A DNA stretch of 64,000 bases. It comes from Bog-473 sp963783245 (lineage in GTDB: Bacteria > Actinomycetota > Acidimicrobiia > Acidimicrobiales > RAAP-2). The translations under genes were made by a program, and so were the position numbers. The stretch is from positions 1,488,001 through 1,552,000 of the forward strand of contig CAWAMS010000002.1 of assembly GCA_963783245.1 (NCBI GenBank), in the 5' to 3' direction. Numbering within the stretch: the first letter of the stretch is position 1; each line of letters opens with the position of its first letter. Shown here piece after piece: positions 12,121 through 21,902 of this stretch. Under the pieces are notes generated by a model. It was not told the origin of the DNA, made no database searches, and saw only the letters and a list, made by a program, of their open reading frames with translations.

Positions 12121-13231
12121 GTGGCGCACCGGGTGCTCGTCGTTGGGGGAGGCGTCATCGGGCTCTCGTGCGCCTGGCGGCTCGCCACCGGCGGGCACGA
12201 GGTCACCCTGGTCGCCCCGACCCCCGGGCGCGACGGTGCCTCGTGGGTCGCCGCCGGCATGTTGGCCCCGGTGACCGAGGTGCAATTCGGAGAGGCGGCC
12301 CTGACCGAACTGTTGCTCGAGGGAGCCAGGGGCTGGAAGGAGTACGGCGCCGCGCTGGAGGAGGCGTCCGGGCACGATGTCGGCTACGACCAGTCCGGGA
12401 CGCTCACGGTCGCGCTCGATACGTCGGACCGCGCCGCCCTCGACCAGCTCCTCGCCTACCAGCACACGCTGGGCTGCACGGCGCACCGGCGCACCGCCTC
12501 GGAGTGCCGCGGGCTGGTGCCCGCCCTCTCCCCGACGGTGTGCGGGGGCATAGAGGTGCCGGGTGACCACCACGTGGACAATCGGGCCCTGTTGGGCGCA
12601 CTGGTGGCGGCGTGTGCCGCGACGGGCGTGTCGTTCGTGGGGCAGACGGTGCGCCGTGGTCGCCGAAGGACCGACCGTGCTCCTCTCCGACGGCGCCCGG
12701 CTCGGCGCCGATCACGTCCTCCTGGCGGCCGGCGTCGGTACCCCGCACATCGGCGGCCTCGAAGAGGCCGCACTGCCCGAGATCCGCCCCGTCAAGGGCC
12801 ACATCCTGCGGCTGGGACCCGCCGGCGGCGGCGCGGCCGCTTCCCCGCTGCTCAACCGCACGGTGCGGGCCCTCGTGCACGGGCGTTCGATCTACCTCGT
12901 CCCCCGCCCCGACAACACGCTCGTCGTGGGGGCCACCATGGAGGAGAGGGGGACCGACGTCACCGTGCGCGCCGGGGCGGTGCACGAACTGCTCAGTGAC
13001 GCCCGGGCGGTCGTCCCCGGCGTCGACGAGCTGGAGCTGCGCGAGGCCGAGGCCGGTCTGCGTCCCGCCACCGCGGACAACACGCCGGTCGTCGGATGGA
13101 CCGCCCTGCCCGGCGTGGCCGTGGCCAGCGGCCACTTCCGCAACGGCATACTGCTGGCGCCCTCCACCGCGTCCGCGGTGGTCGACCTGTTCGCCGGGGT
13201 GGCGACATCGGATGCCCTCGCCACCCCGTGA
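12121..13231 (+). CDS. thiO: Glycine oxidase ThiO (one frameshift)
   Basis: FAD-dependent glycine oxidase that makes iminoglycine for the thiazole part of thiamine. The N-terminus has the Rossmann fingerprint VLVVGGGVIGLSCAWRLA, then GASWVAAGMLAPVTE, the ThiO signature for FAD contact and substrate site. After a single shift near 12657 the chain continues to LRPATADNTPVVGW and ASGHFRNGILLAP, typical of the DAO family C-terminus. Length of about 369 residues is normal. Its TGA overlaps the GTG of thiS (GTGA), implying translational coupling. The direct thiS neighbour separates this call from a generic D-amino-acid oxidase. Confidence 0.9.
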
Positions 13232-13443
13232 GCGAGCTCACCGTCACGGTCAACGGGGAGCGGATGCGCGTGCCGACCGGGTCCACGATCGCCGACCTGG
13301 TGGCACTCGTCCTCGACGGGGCCGAGCCCAAGGGGATTGCCGTGGCGGTCGACCGGGACGTGATTCCGCGGTCGGAATGGTCCGCCACCAGGGTGTCTGC
13401 AGAGACACCGATAGAGATCGTGACGGCGGCCGCCGGTGGGTAG
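13228..13443 (+). CDS. thiS: Sulfur carrier protein ThiS
   Basis: A 71-residue beta-grasp protein that carries sulfur as a C-terminal thiocarboxylate for thiazole synthesis. It starts VSELTVTVNGERMRVPTGST and ends AAAGG, with the required terminal Gly-Gly. The GTG start overlaps the thiO stop by four bases. The gene order thiO-thiS is common in Actinobacteria, where thiG often follows; here a patatin gene follows instead. Confidence 0.92.
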   Translation: MSELTVTVNGERMRVPTGSTIADLVALVLDGAEPKGIAVAVDRDVIPRSEWSATRVSAETPIEIVTAAAGG

Positions 13444-13452
13444 CCTTGACGG

Positions 13453-14880
13453 ATGATCGAAACAGCCCTCACGGGATCCACGGCCTTCGTCCTGGCCGGA
13501 GGCGGGACCAAAGGCTCGTTCGAAGTGGGCGCCCTCCAGTATCTGGTGGGCACCGAGCGCATCATCCCTGACATCATCACGGCCACGTCGGCCGGGGCGG
13601 TCGCCGCGTCCGTGTTGGCGCAGGCGCGCACCCTCGAGGAATTCACCCGGCGCGTGCAGGAGGTCGAGGACGACATTCTGGCCATGACCCGCACCGAGCA
13701 GATCTTCGGCGAGCAGGCGTGGCTGCGCGCGCTCGAAGGGACGGCACTCGCCGGCGAAATTCGTTTCGCCCTGACCGAGGGCACCCGGCCCCCGCAGCCC
13801 GCACCGGAGTCGACGGGAATCGACGGCGCCCTGATGAGGGTGCCCGATGTCGCGCCGGCGAAACAGCGTTCGCCCCAGCGCGCCGCCAAGAGGGCGCGCC
13901 GTCGCCGGAGGCGCAAGATCCAGCGCATGGTCTTCGGCGCCGCCTTCCGCCTGCCCGGCGCACGACGCAAGTTCCGCACGAGCGGGAGCGCGGTGCTCAA
14001 CCTGCGACCGCTGGCCGACGCCATCCGTCACGGGGGCGAGACCGGGATCCATCCCGTCGACCCGGCGCTGGTCGCCCGACCGGGGTTGGAGCTCCGCCTG
14101 GCCGTGACGGCACTGCGGGCCGGCGTGCTGCGCTACATCACACAGGACGGCACCATCGTCGAGGACGACGCGGTGACGCGGGTGCAGGGCGACGCCGGAG
14201 GCCCGGTCGACTTCTTGGAAGGCGTGATCGCATCGGCCAGCGTGCCGCTCGTCTTCCCGCCCCGCGCCCTGGCCGACGACGACTATGTCGACGGTGGGGT
14301 GCTCCAGGTCGTACCGGTGCGCGCCGCCGCCCAGCTCGGTGCCTCCCGGATCATCGCCGTGGTGGCGATCCCGCTCCGGATCGATCGCGACGAGCGCAGC
14401 TACTCCGACGACAACGCGGCCAACGTCGGCCTGCGCGCGTTGGGCGCCATCGCCATGGCGGACCGCCAACGCGAGAACCTGGCCGTCGCCCTCCCCGGGC
14501 ACACCACGTTGACCACCATCGACCCCGTGGTCGATGTCGTCGGGTACTTCGAGGTGCAGCCGGGCCTCCTGCGCATCAACAAGGACTACGGGTGGCTGCG
14601 GGCCGCCGACGTCATGGCCGAGGGCGATCCCACCCTGCTGGCCGAGATCGCCGCGGAGACCCACCGGCTCACTGCGGCCCGCCTGCAGGCCTGGCATCTG
14701 GAGGAGACGATCTGGGAGGCGAGCCGGGCCGGGGACCACGCCGACGCCGGCGTCGTCGCCCTGCTCCGCGAGCTCAAGCGGCAGGTGCAGGAGATCGTCG
14801 ATCAACGCAAGCAGTTGGGCTTCCCGGTGCCCGATGGCTGCGAGGCATGGTGGACCGGCTACGAGGTCCACGGGCACTGA
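13453..14880 (+). CDS. Patatin-like phospholipase family protein
   Basis: A 475-residue patatin-fold hydrolase. The oxyanion hole is LAGGGTKGSFEVGAL near residue 12, the nucleophile motif is TATSAGAVAAS (Ser near residue 49, with Ala in the first Gly position of GxSxG), and the catalytic Asp lies in YVDGGVLQVVPV. A basic insertion rich in Arg and Lys (about residues 135-160) lies between nucleophile and Asp and may contact membrane. It starts 9 bp after thiS in the same direction, so it is probably co-transcribed with thiOS, although no functional link is known. Lipid acyl hydrolase activity is inferred from the dyad. Confidence 0.85.
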   Translation: MIETALTGSTAFVLAGGGTKGSFEVGALQYLVGTERIIPDIITATSAGAVAASVLAQARTLEEFTRRVQEVEDDILAMTRTEQIFGEQAWLRALEGTALAGEIRFALTEGTRPPQPAPESTGIDGALMRVPDVAPAKQRSPQRAAKRARRRRRRKIQRMVFGAAFRLPGARRKFRTSGSAVLNLRPLADAIRHGGETGIHPVDPALVARPGLELRLAVTALRAGVLRYITQDGTIVEDDAVTRVQGDAGGPVDFLEGVIASASVPLVFPPRALADDDYVDGGVLQVVPVRAAAQLGASRIIAVVAIPLRIDRDERSYSDDNAANVGLRALGAIAMADRQRENLAVALPGHTTLTTIDPVVDVVGYFEVQPGLLRINKDYGWLRAADVMAEGDPTLLAEIAAETHRLTAARLQAWHLEETIWEASRAGDHADAGVVALLRELKRQVQEIVDQRKQLGFPVPDGCEAWWTGYEVHGH

Positions 14881-14904
14881 CGCCCGTGACCGGCCTGCGC
14901 CGGC

Positions 14905-15888
14905 TCAGACCGTGGGGCCGCCCAGCCAGCCACGGCGTCTGAACAGTATGAACAGCAGGATCACGGCCACCACCTCTGTCCCGACGCCGACGACGAAGAA
15001 TGACCATCTCGTCGTGATGTGACGGACCAGGAAGGAGAAGTTCTGCCCGAAGAAGCCGGTGAGCCAGCTCAGGGGGAGGAACACGGTGGCGATGATGGCC
15101 AGTTGTTTCATGACGACGTTGAGCCGGTTCGACACGGTGGAGAGGTGCGTGTCCATGACACTGCTCAGCAGATCGCGGTAACTGTCGACCAGGTCGGCCA
15201 GACGGATCAGGTGGTCGTAGAGATCACGGAAGTACCGTGCTGCCTCGTCGGTCATGCCGGGCACGTCGGAGACGCCGGCATTGATGCTGGCCATCATGTC
15301 CCGTTGCGGAGCGATGACCTTGCGCATGTTGACGAGGGCGCGCTTCATGTCGAACAGTTCTCCCAGCTGCGCTTCCGTGGGTGCTTTGAGGATGTCGTCT
15401 TCGAGGGCGTCGATCCTCTCGTCGAAGTCGTTGAGGACGGGAAAGAAGCCGTCGACGAGCGCGTTCATGATCAGGTAGACGATGACGATCTGGGGCGGTG
15501 CGCTGGTGGCCGAGAGCTTGTGCTGGGCGATCCGTTCCCGTACCGCCTGCACCGAGGAGCAGCCGGAGCGATGGACGGTGACCACATAGGTGTCGTTCCA
15601 GAAGAAATGCACCTCGGCCTGACCGTTGTCGGTCGGGTCCGCTCCCCGGGCGACGAGGTAGACGAAGTCGTCGTAGTCGTCGAAGCGGGGGCGTTGCGCG
15701 AACCTCTCGGCGGCCGCAACGGCGAGCGGGTGAAAGCGGAAGTGGACGCTGAGCAGCTCGTTGACGGTGCCGTCGGAGGCGTCATCGTCGAGATCCAGCC
15801 AGAAGAACCTCTTCCCGGCCAGCGCAGCCAGGACGTTCTCAGTCGTGGCCTCGGTGTCCGTCCCGTCCTGTGTGAGCGTGCCCTTCAT
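14905..15888 (-). CDS. CorA-like divalent cation transporter with GQN in place of GMN
   Basis: A 327-residue 2-TM-GxN family protein: a long soluble alpha/beta and helical N-terminal domain, then two C-terminal membrane helices (about residues 260-279 and 293-315). The loop after TM1 reads WLTGFFGQNFSFL (GQN at 281-283), where classical CorA has GMN. Cation selectivity is therefore uncertain, and Mg, Zn or Ni transport are all possible. The ATG at 15888 fits the homology; the upstream part of the open frame is antisense noise. It is convergent with the patatin gene (24 bp apart). Confidence 0.85.
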   Translation of the reverse strand: MKGTLTQDGTDTEATTENVLAALAGKRFFWLDLDDDASDGTVNELLSVHFRFHPLAVAAAERFAQRPRFDDYDDFVYLVARGADPTDNGQAEVHFFWNDTYVVTVHRSGCSSVQAVRERIAQHKLSATSAPPQIVIVYLIMNALVDGFFPVLNDFDERIDALEDDILKAPTEAQLGELFDMKRALVNMRKVIAPQRDMMASINAGVSDVPGMTDEAARYFRDLYDHLIRLADLVDSYRDLLSSVMDTHLSTVSNRLNVVMKQLAIIATVFLPLSWLTGFFGQNFSFLVRHITTRWSFFVVGVGTEVVAVILLFILFRRRGWLGGPTV

Positions 15889-15990
15889 GGCCACAGTCTC
15901 ACTCCCTCCCTTGCCCCAGCGTGGGATGGGCGGGCGACGGCCCGGAGGTCGGGGGAGCGACCCCGGGCCGACCGCGCGAGCATGGCCCCC

Positions 15991-16146
15991 ATGGCATCCA
16001 CTGAAGAACTCCTCGCTGCACTCGACGAGCGGCTCCTCGACGCGATCAGCGGCAAGTCGACCCCCGAAGGTGTGGCCAAGCTCGCTGAAGCGCGGGCGTG
16101 GATCACCAACCCTGATCAACCCCACGGGGGTTCACTCTCGACGTAG
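15991..16146 (+). CDS. Small acidic helical hypothetical protein
   Basis: A 51-residue ORF, MASTEELLAALDERLLDAIS at the start, predicted largely alpha-helical. An alternative ATG lies 9 bp upstream. It is divergent from corA and convergent with the next oxidase, in a gap that otherwise lacks a gene. The amphipathic pattern supports coding, but no family is recognised. Confidence 0.45.
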   Translation: MASTEELLAALDERLLDAISGKSTPEGVAKLAEARAWITNPDQPHGGSLST

Positions 16147-16151
16147 CGCGT

Positions 16152-17301
16152 TCAGAGGAAACGAGACGGGTCCAGCTCGTCGGGGATGGTGGTGCGCCCG
16201 GGCTCTCCGAGTATGTGCTCGGCCAGGATCTTGGCGCTGTAGGGACCCAGCAACAGCCCGTTGGCCCCGTGGCCGGTCGCGACCCAGACGTTGTCCCACC
16301 CCGGGACGGCGCCGAGCACCGGGCGGTCGTCGGGCGAGGTGGGGCGGAGGCCGACCCGGGTCCCGAGGTAGGACGCGTCGGCCAACCCGGGCGCGACGAC
16401 GAGGCATTCGCGGAGAAGCTCGTGGAGGCCCGACGCCGTGACGGTGACGGAGAACCCGGCGTCCGGCTCGAACGTCCCACCGCAGGCCACCCGACCACCC
16501 GGCCACGGCACGAGGTAGTGCGAGAGGAGAGGCTGCACGATCGGCCACCCTCCGCTCTCCCCCGCCGTCCCCAGGTGCACGATCTGCCCCTTGGTGGGGC
16601 CGATCGGGAGGGTGCAGCCCAGCCATTCCCCCATCGGGGCGCTCCAGGCGCCACCCGCGATCGCCAGGGCTCCGCACCGCACCTCGTCGTCCCCCTCGAC
16701 CGAGACACTGTGCGCGACGCGGGTCGGCGACGACGCCGGTGGTCCGCCGCGCACGCCCGACACCGCACCGGTCACCATGCGCACACCACGCGCCAGCGCA
16801 GCCTCGCGCAACGCGTCGGCCATGCCACGGCCGTCGATACGGGCCGCACCCGGATAGTGGAGCGCCCGGTGCACGGTGCCCAAGGGCGGGAACAGCGCGA
16901 CGGCCTCGCCGGGCGTGATCTCGCGCACCCGTCCGTCGGCCCGGCCCAGCACGCGCTCGGCAAACGGACCGAACCACGGCTCCTCGCTCTCGCGCAGCCC
17001 GACCGACAAGAGGCCGCACGTGGCGTAGCCCGACGCATCGGTCGAGACACCGTCGTGGCGGAGGCGGTCGAGCAACAGCGGGTAGTGGTCGCCGGCGCCA
17101 TGCGTCAACGCCCACCAGAACGGCTCGGTCGTCGGGTGCGTGTCGGGCGCCAGAATGCCCGCGCCCGCATCGGTGGCCCGTCCCGGGATGGCCGGCGTCG
17201 ATCAGCGTGACCGTTGCCCCCCGGCTGACCAGTTCGTAGGCCAACGAGAGGCCGACGAGTCCTCCGCCGGCGATGGCCACGTCGCAGGGCTCTCCGCTCA
17301 C
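16152..17301 (-). CDS. FAD-dependent DAO-family oxidoreductase (one frameshift)
   Basis: About 383 residues. The N-terminal dinucleotide fold is CDVAIAGGGLVGLSLAYELV, starting at the GTG at 17301. After a shift near 17185 it continues as ATDAGAGILAPDTHPTTEPF, which matches the ThiO/glycine oxidase pattern at this place. The C-terminus has VGLRPTSPDDRPVLGAVPGW and ATGHGANGLLLGPYSAK. It is a second DAO-type enzyme besides ThiO at 12121, so the substrate is probably another amino acid, sarcosine or a similar amine. It is divergent from an LLM oxidoreductase with 75 bp between. Confidence 0.78.
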
Positions 17302-17376
17302 GACCCGGCAGGATACGAGGAGTGCACTGCATGCGCATCCTTGTCGGCCCCCATCGTCACCGCTACGTTGACCGTC

Positions 17377-18317
17377 GTGCGTTTCGTCACCGGGATGCCC
17401 GGCCTGAGCAGGTACCCGCCCGTCGAGCCGTCCTGGGCGCCGGAGATGTCGGCGCCGGACATGCAGCGCCTGGCCCGCGGCATCGACGACCTCGGCTTCG
17501 ACGGCCTGCTCGTGCCCGAGCACATCGTGGTGCCGCCCGATCTGGCGGGCGCCATGGGCGCGCACTGGCCCGCACGCGCTGCACCGCGATGTCGTTCCTG
17601 GCCGGTGCGACGAGCCGGCTCACCGTCATTTCGGCGATCGTCATCCTGCCGTTGCACAACCCGCTGGTGCTGGCCAAGGAGATCGCCACCCTCGACGTCC
17701 TCAGTGGCGGTCGAATGATTGTGGCCTGCGGGGTGGGGAATGCGGCGGCGGAGTTCGAGGCGCTCGGCGTGCGCTTCGATCAGCGAGGTCGCATGGCGGA
17801 CGAATACCTCCAGGCGATGTCCGTCCTCTGGACGGAGGACGAGCCGTCGTTCGACGGGCGCTTCGTCCGCTTTTCCGACGTCCGTTTCGAGCCGAAGCCC
17901 GTCCAGAAGCCCCATCCGCCGATCTGGATCGGTGGCAACTCCCCTGCGGCCCTCCGCCGCGCCGCACGCTGGCAAGGCTGGTTCCCCTGGCAGGTGAGCG
18001 CGACGGCGCTCCCTTCACGCCTGGCCGAGGTGCGCAACGACCCGGCGTCGGGCGCAGCCGGGCCCCCCATCGACGTGATGCTGTCCGTCTCCCCCGTCCG
18101 CGTGGACGAGCGCGATCACCGTCCGCTCGATGGCGGTGGCGGCGCCCCGGTGCCACCGGTCAGCGCCCAAGCGGCCGTGGATGCCGTCGGGGCCCTGGCC
18201 GACATCGGGGTCACGTGGACCTCGGTGCCGCCGCCGGGACCACCCACACGGTCTCTCGACGAGTACCTCGACCGGCTCGACTGGGTGGCCCGCGAGGTCA
18301 TCTCCCATTTTCGCTGA
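17377..18317 (+). CDS. LLM-class F420-type oxidoreductase (one frameshift)
   Basis: About 313 residues of a luciferase-like TIM barrel. The start at GTG 17377 gives VRFVTGMPGLSRYPP, and GIDDLGFDGLLVPEHIVVPP follows. After a shift near 17575 come TVISAIVILPLHNPLVLAKE and IATLDVLSGGRMIVACGVG, the hallmark core of the TIGR03619-like group of predicted F420-dependent enzymes. HPPIWIGGNSPAALRRAAR is the usual C-terminal motif. The cofactor assignment is family inference. Its 3' end overlaps the convergent enoyl-CoA hydratase gene by about 20 bp. Confidence 0.8.
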
Positions 18318-19074
18318 GTCCCTGGCGCCCGTTGACCGCCGCCAGCCCCTCGAGGGCGAGCCCGTAACCGAGATCCGCCGCGAGCGCCCGCCGCAGCGGC
18401 TCGGTGAGGACGACGCGCGTGTAGCGCAGGGTCAGGTCCGGCGCCTGCGCCAGCTGGCGGGCCACCTCCCAGGCCCGGTCGAGGACCCGGTCGTGACGGG
18501 AGCACCTCGGCCACAATGCCGCAACGCGAGCGCCTCCGTCGCCGAGATCTCGACCCCGGTCAGGAGGAAGGCGCGTCCCCGGTTGGGTCCGAGCAGGAGA
18601 GGCCACACCACGTGGACCCCGTCACCGGGTACCGCGCCACCCGGGAAGTGCGCGGCGTCCTGAAAGACGGCCGACTCGGAGGCCAGCACGACGTCGCCGA
18701 GGACGGCCAGCTCTGCGTGGATCCGCGCCGGCCCGTTCACCACCGAGATGACGGGGATCTCAATGTCGAGAAGGCTGCGCAAGAGCGCCTTGCCCTCCCA
18801 GTAGATCTTGTCCCACCCCGCCGGGGTGCTGACGTCCCAACCGGCGCCGTCCCCGCGCACGCAGAAGTCCTCCCCGCTGCCGGCCAGGATCATGACCCGG
18901 TTCCCGCGGTCTCGTGCGATGGCCCCGAAGAGCTCGGGCAGCTCCCGGTGTGCCGCCTCGTCCCAGACGAGGGACTCGCCGGGCGACGCGCCGAGGCTCG
19001 ACCTCCACGATGCCGTCCTCACGGCGGAGGCGGGCCCGCGTGAAGCTGTGCTGGTAGTCGGCGAACTCGGTCAT
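18298..19074 (-). CDS. Enoyl-CoA hydratase/isomerase family protein (two frameshifts)
   Basis: A crotonase-fold protein of about 258 codons. From 19074 the N-terminus is MTEFADYQHSFTRARLRRED. After a shift near 18995 it reads GESLVWDEAAHRELPELFGA, ILAGSGEDFCVRGDG and VVNGPARIHAELAVLGDVVL, the latter around the oxyanion and active-site region. After a second shift near 18515 the C-terminal helices (LTLRYTRVVLTEPLRR) follow. The glutamates typical of dehydrating crotonases are not clearly placed, so hydratase, isomerase or hydrolase cannot be chosen. It follows pspA by 26 bp in the same direction. Confidence 0.7.
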
Positions 19075-19100
19075 GGACGATCCCGGACGTCAGGGGCGCA

Positions 19101-19874
19101 TCACGACGCGCCGGGCGTGCCCGCAGGTTGTTCGGCCGCCGGTGCCGCCGTCAGCGCCTCGGGGGCCGCCGGCGCCGGCGCGGCCAGCTCAGCCTTGAGT
19201 GCGGCGAGCTCGGTGTCGACAGAGGCGGCCTGGCCGACTTGGTCCAGCTCCTTTTGGATGTCGTCCCCCCCGCCGCCGACGTCCTCGAGGACGCCGGACT
19301 CGAGGAGCTCGTCGAGCGCCCCCGAGCGCGCCTGCATGGTGGCGATCTTGTCCTGGGCCCGTTGGAGGGAGGCGCCCGAGTCGTTGAACGACTTCGAAAT
19401 CCCGGCCGCGCTCTCGTTGACCGTGGTGATCGCCGTGGCCGCGGTGTACTGCGCCTTCAGCGTCTCCTTCTGCGTGCGGAAGTCGTTGACGCGCTTTTGC
19501 AGTGCGTCCAGCGTCTTGGTGAGCTTCTGCTCCTCCTCGGTCAGCTGTACCCGCTGCGGCTCCAGGCTGTCGATCTGCTCCTGGGCGACCGCCTTGCGCG
19601 ACAGCGCTTCTTTGGCCAGGTCCTCGCGCCCTTGCCCGAGCGCCGCCTTGGCCTGGTCCTGCAGGTGGTCGATGGTGTGCTGGAACTGCTGCTCCTGCAG
19701 CTCGATGCTCTTGCGGGAACCGGCGAGGTCGACCAGGGCCCGTCGCACCTGCGTGATCTGCTCGAGCATCTTCTCGTAGGAGAGGTCGAGCATCTCGTCC
19801 GGCTTCTCGGCCGCGTCGAGGGCCTTGTTTGCCTTGGCCTGTGCGATGTCGTGTGCACGCTGGAAGATGCCCAT
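19101..19874 (-). CDS. pspA: PspA/IM30 family membrane-stress protein
   Basis: An intact 257-residue protein that starts MGIFQRAHDIAQAKANKALD, the typical PspA/IM30 N-terminal amphipathic helix. It is followed by long coiled-coil helices rich in Gln, Glu and Lys (about residues 25-200) and an Ala/Pro-rich tail. The family forms oligomeric scaffolds on the inner face of the membrane and protects it under envelope stress. The C-terminal Ala-Pro-Glu tail is longer than in E. coli PspA, as is usual for Actinobacteria. No other psp genes are adjacent; an enoyl-CoA hydratase follows. Confidence 0.88.
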   Translation of the reverse strand: MGIFQRAHDIAQAKANKALDAAEKPDEMLDLSYEKMLEQITQVRRALVDLAGSRKSIELQEQQFQHTIDHLQDQAKAALGQGREDLAKEALSRKAVAQEQIDSLEPQRVQLTEEEQKLTKTLDALQKRVNDFRTQKETLKAQYTAATAITTVNESAAGISKSFNDSGASLQRAQDKIATMQARSGALDELLESGVLEDVGGGGDDIQKELDQVGQAASVDTELAALKAELAAPAPAAPEALTAAPAAEQPAGTPGAS

Positions 19875-20085
19875 GTTCCCTCCCTGGGGATCGGCGACTG
19901 CTTCTCAGGATAGATTGCATGACACCGCAGCGGGGCGGCGACCAATTGGGTGAAGGCGCCCGCAGCTACATTGCTCGGATGCATCTCCTTGTTCCCCGGG
20001 GCGTTCTCGCCGTCTGCCGCGCCCAGGGAAACACGAAATGGGCCGCTCTGGCTGACATTCCGGCCAGCGTCATCCGCTGAACGTC

Positions 20086-21137
20086 TTGGTCGAACCGGCG
20101 GCCTCACGAGAGGCCACACCCAAGACCCGTCGCGTGTCGGGACGCGCCCGTCATCGGCGCCGGAGGCGCAGGCTCCCGGACTGGGCGGCCGCCATCGGGT
20201 GGATCGTCGTCCTCCCCCTGGGCGCCGTCGCCCTCCTGCGCATCTTCGCCTGGGACGACGACGTCGTTCCTCGCCGTCCTCAACACCATCTCGCTCTTCG
20301 TGTACCTGCCGGCGTGGATCGTGGCGATCGGGGCCGGCATCGGCCGGCGCTACGTGCTGGCGGGGGCGGCACTGCTGGTGATGGTGGCCCAGCTCTTCTT
20401 CGTCCTGCCGGAATTCACCGCGGCCCAACCGGCGCCGGCCTGGGCGGCGACGGCACCGAGCATCCGCCTCCTGGACGCCAACGTCTACTTTCTCAACGAC
20501 ACGGCGATGTACGGGGTACGCCAGCGAGATCAAGGCCTACCACCCCCAGCTGGTCACCATGGAGGAGGCCACGCCGCTGGCGGTCGGAAATCTCAGGCGC
20601 GCCGGCGCCTTGGCCGGCCTTCCCTTCGTCTTCGACGTCGCACGCTACGACCCGAGGGCCTTCTTGATCGCTTCGAAGTACAGGTTGTCCGGGAGCACCG
20701 TCGTCTACTACGACGGGGTCCCCCTCATTGTGGAGACGACGATCCATCTTCCTTCGGGGCCCCAACCACTCTGGGTGGTCCACTCCGCGGCTCCCGTCCA
20801 TGACTCGTTCACCGGATGGCAGAACGACATCGCGTTCATCGCGAGGTCCGTCAAGGACCGCGGCCCGCAGGGACTGCTGCTCGTCGGCGATTTCAACTCC
20901 ACATGGGGGAACAAGGGCTTTCGGTCCATCCTCGACGAGGGCATGACGGACGGGGCGGCCGCCCGGGGGCACGCCCTCGACATGACGTGGTCGCAGCTCT
21001 ATCACCCTCTGCCTCCCTTTGTCCGGATCGACCACGTGCTCACCGGACCGGGCGTTGCCGTCACCAAAATCCGGACCGATGCAGGTGTCGGCAGCGATCA
21101 CCGTGACGTGATGGCAACGGTGGCGTTCCAGCGATGA
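20086..21137 (+). CDS. Endonuclease/exonuclease/phosphatase family membrane protein (two frameshifts)
   Basis: The N-terminal 120 residues contain an Arg-rich start and three membrane helices (including WIVVLPLGAVALLRIFAW and AGAALLVMVAQLFFVLP), followed by the soluble EEP domain. EEP motifs are LLDANVYF, VTMEEATPLAVG (catalytic Glu), LLLVGDFNSTW (GDFN) and the C-terminal GVGSDHRDVMATV (SDH). Frame changes occur near 20270 and 20515. The EEP catalytic domain faces outside the membrane if the topology is as predicted. Homologues include UPF0104/YafD-like and other exported phosphodiesterases. The start codon is uncertain; the TTG at 20086 is the first in frame. Confidence 0.72.
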
Positions 21138-21297
21138 AGCGGCTCGTCCAGGGGAGAGGTGATCGCAATTCGAGATGCCGCACATGCGTGCCATCGGCGG
21201 CTGTCGAGGCTACGATTTCCCTGGACGTAAAGGGCTCGACCAGGGATCCAACAGCCATGTACGCTGCCAGTTCCAACACCCGAGGCGAGATGACCCA

Positions 21298-21480
21298 ATG
21301 ACCTTCGATGACGAAGTGAGTGCGCGGCCGGACGCCGACGGAATCGCCCTCGACCCGTTGCAGCCGTCGTCACACTGTCTGTGGATCAAGATCACGCAGC
21401 TCCTCGGTGAGGTGTCCTGCTACCTCCTCCCGATCCATGACGGCAATCACTGCTCCGTCGAATTGATGGAGTGGGCGTAG
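21298..21480 (+). CDS. Mini-protein, copy A of a tandem paralog pair (KITQLLGEV family)
   Basis: A 60-residue protein starting MTFDDEVSARPDADG. The C-terminal half is IKITQLLGEVSCYLLPIHDG followed by NHCSVELMEWA. Cysteines at 27, 41 and 52 and histidines at 47 and 51 are all conserved in the second copy 160 bp downstream. The pattern could bind a metal or form disulfides; no known family is recognised. A purine-rich GAGGCGAGATGA precedes the ATG. Conservation between copies confined to one reading frame supports true coding. Confidence 0.7.
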   Translation: MTFDDEVSARPDADGIALDPLQPSSHCLWIKITQLLGEVSCYLLPIHDGNHCSVELMEWA

Positions 21481-21638
21481 CGGTAGCCCGGCCTGGTGTC
21501 ATCCGTACCCGTACGCCCCCACCCCATCCGAGAACGATCCCCGAACGCCCGCTCAGCATCCCCTGAGACCATGCCCCAAGGTGTGTGGGCTCGACGGGGA
21601 AACTGACCGGGTAGCGGCCGCCCGACATCGGCGGCGCG

Positions 21639-21803
21639 ATGACCTTCGACCCCGAGACCGATCTGCCTCCGCCCGAGTTGGGGCACGACACTCGCCCCTG
21701 CCCGTTCGTGAAGATCACGCAGCTCCTCGGCGAGGTGCACTGCTATCTGATCCACGGGCACGACGGCGCCCATTGCTCCGCCGAATGGATGGAGTGGAGC
21801 TGA
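21639..21803 (+). CDS. Mini-protein, copy B of a tandem paralog pair (KITQLLGEV family)
   Basis: A 54-residue protein, MTFDPETDLPPPELG at the start, then CPFVKITQLLGEVHCYLIHG and HDGAHCSAEWMEWS. Cys 21, 35 and 46 and His 41 and 45 align with copy A. The N-terminal 20 residues are acidic and Pro-rich and less conserved apart from MTFD. Both copies lie between the EEP gene and a convergent hypothetical gene. Function is unknown. Confidence 0.7.
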   Translation: MTFDPETDLPPPELGHDTRPCPFVKITQLLGEVHCYLIHGHDGAHCSAEWMEWS

Positions 21804-21902
21804 GGCTCACGCCCCGGCGCGTGCCCCGGTCAGCCCGCTCGCATTCTGGCCGTCGAGCGGTCTCGCTCTCCGAGGAGGCCGAGCGCCTGCTCGACGACGG
21901 CG

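Noticed and set aside
21298..21803. Ribosomally made modified-peptide precursors
   Set aside because: No modification enzyme or transporter gene is adjacent and the conserved end lacks a clear leader/core boundary; kept only as a possibility.
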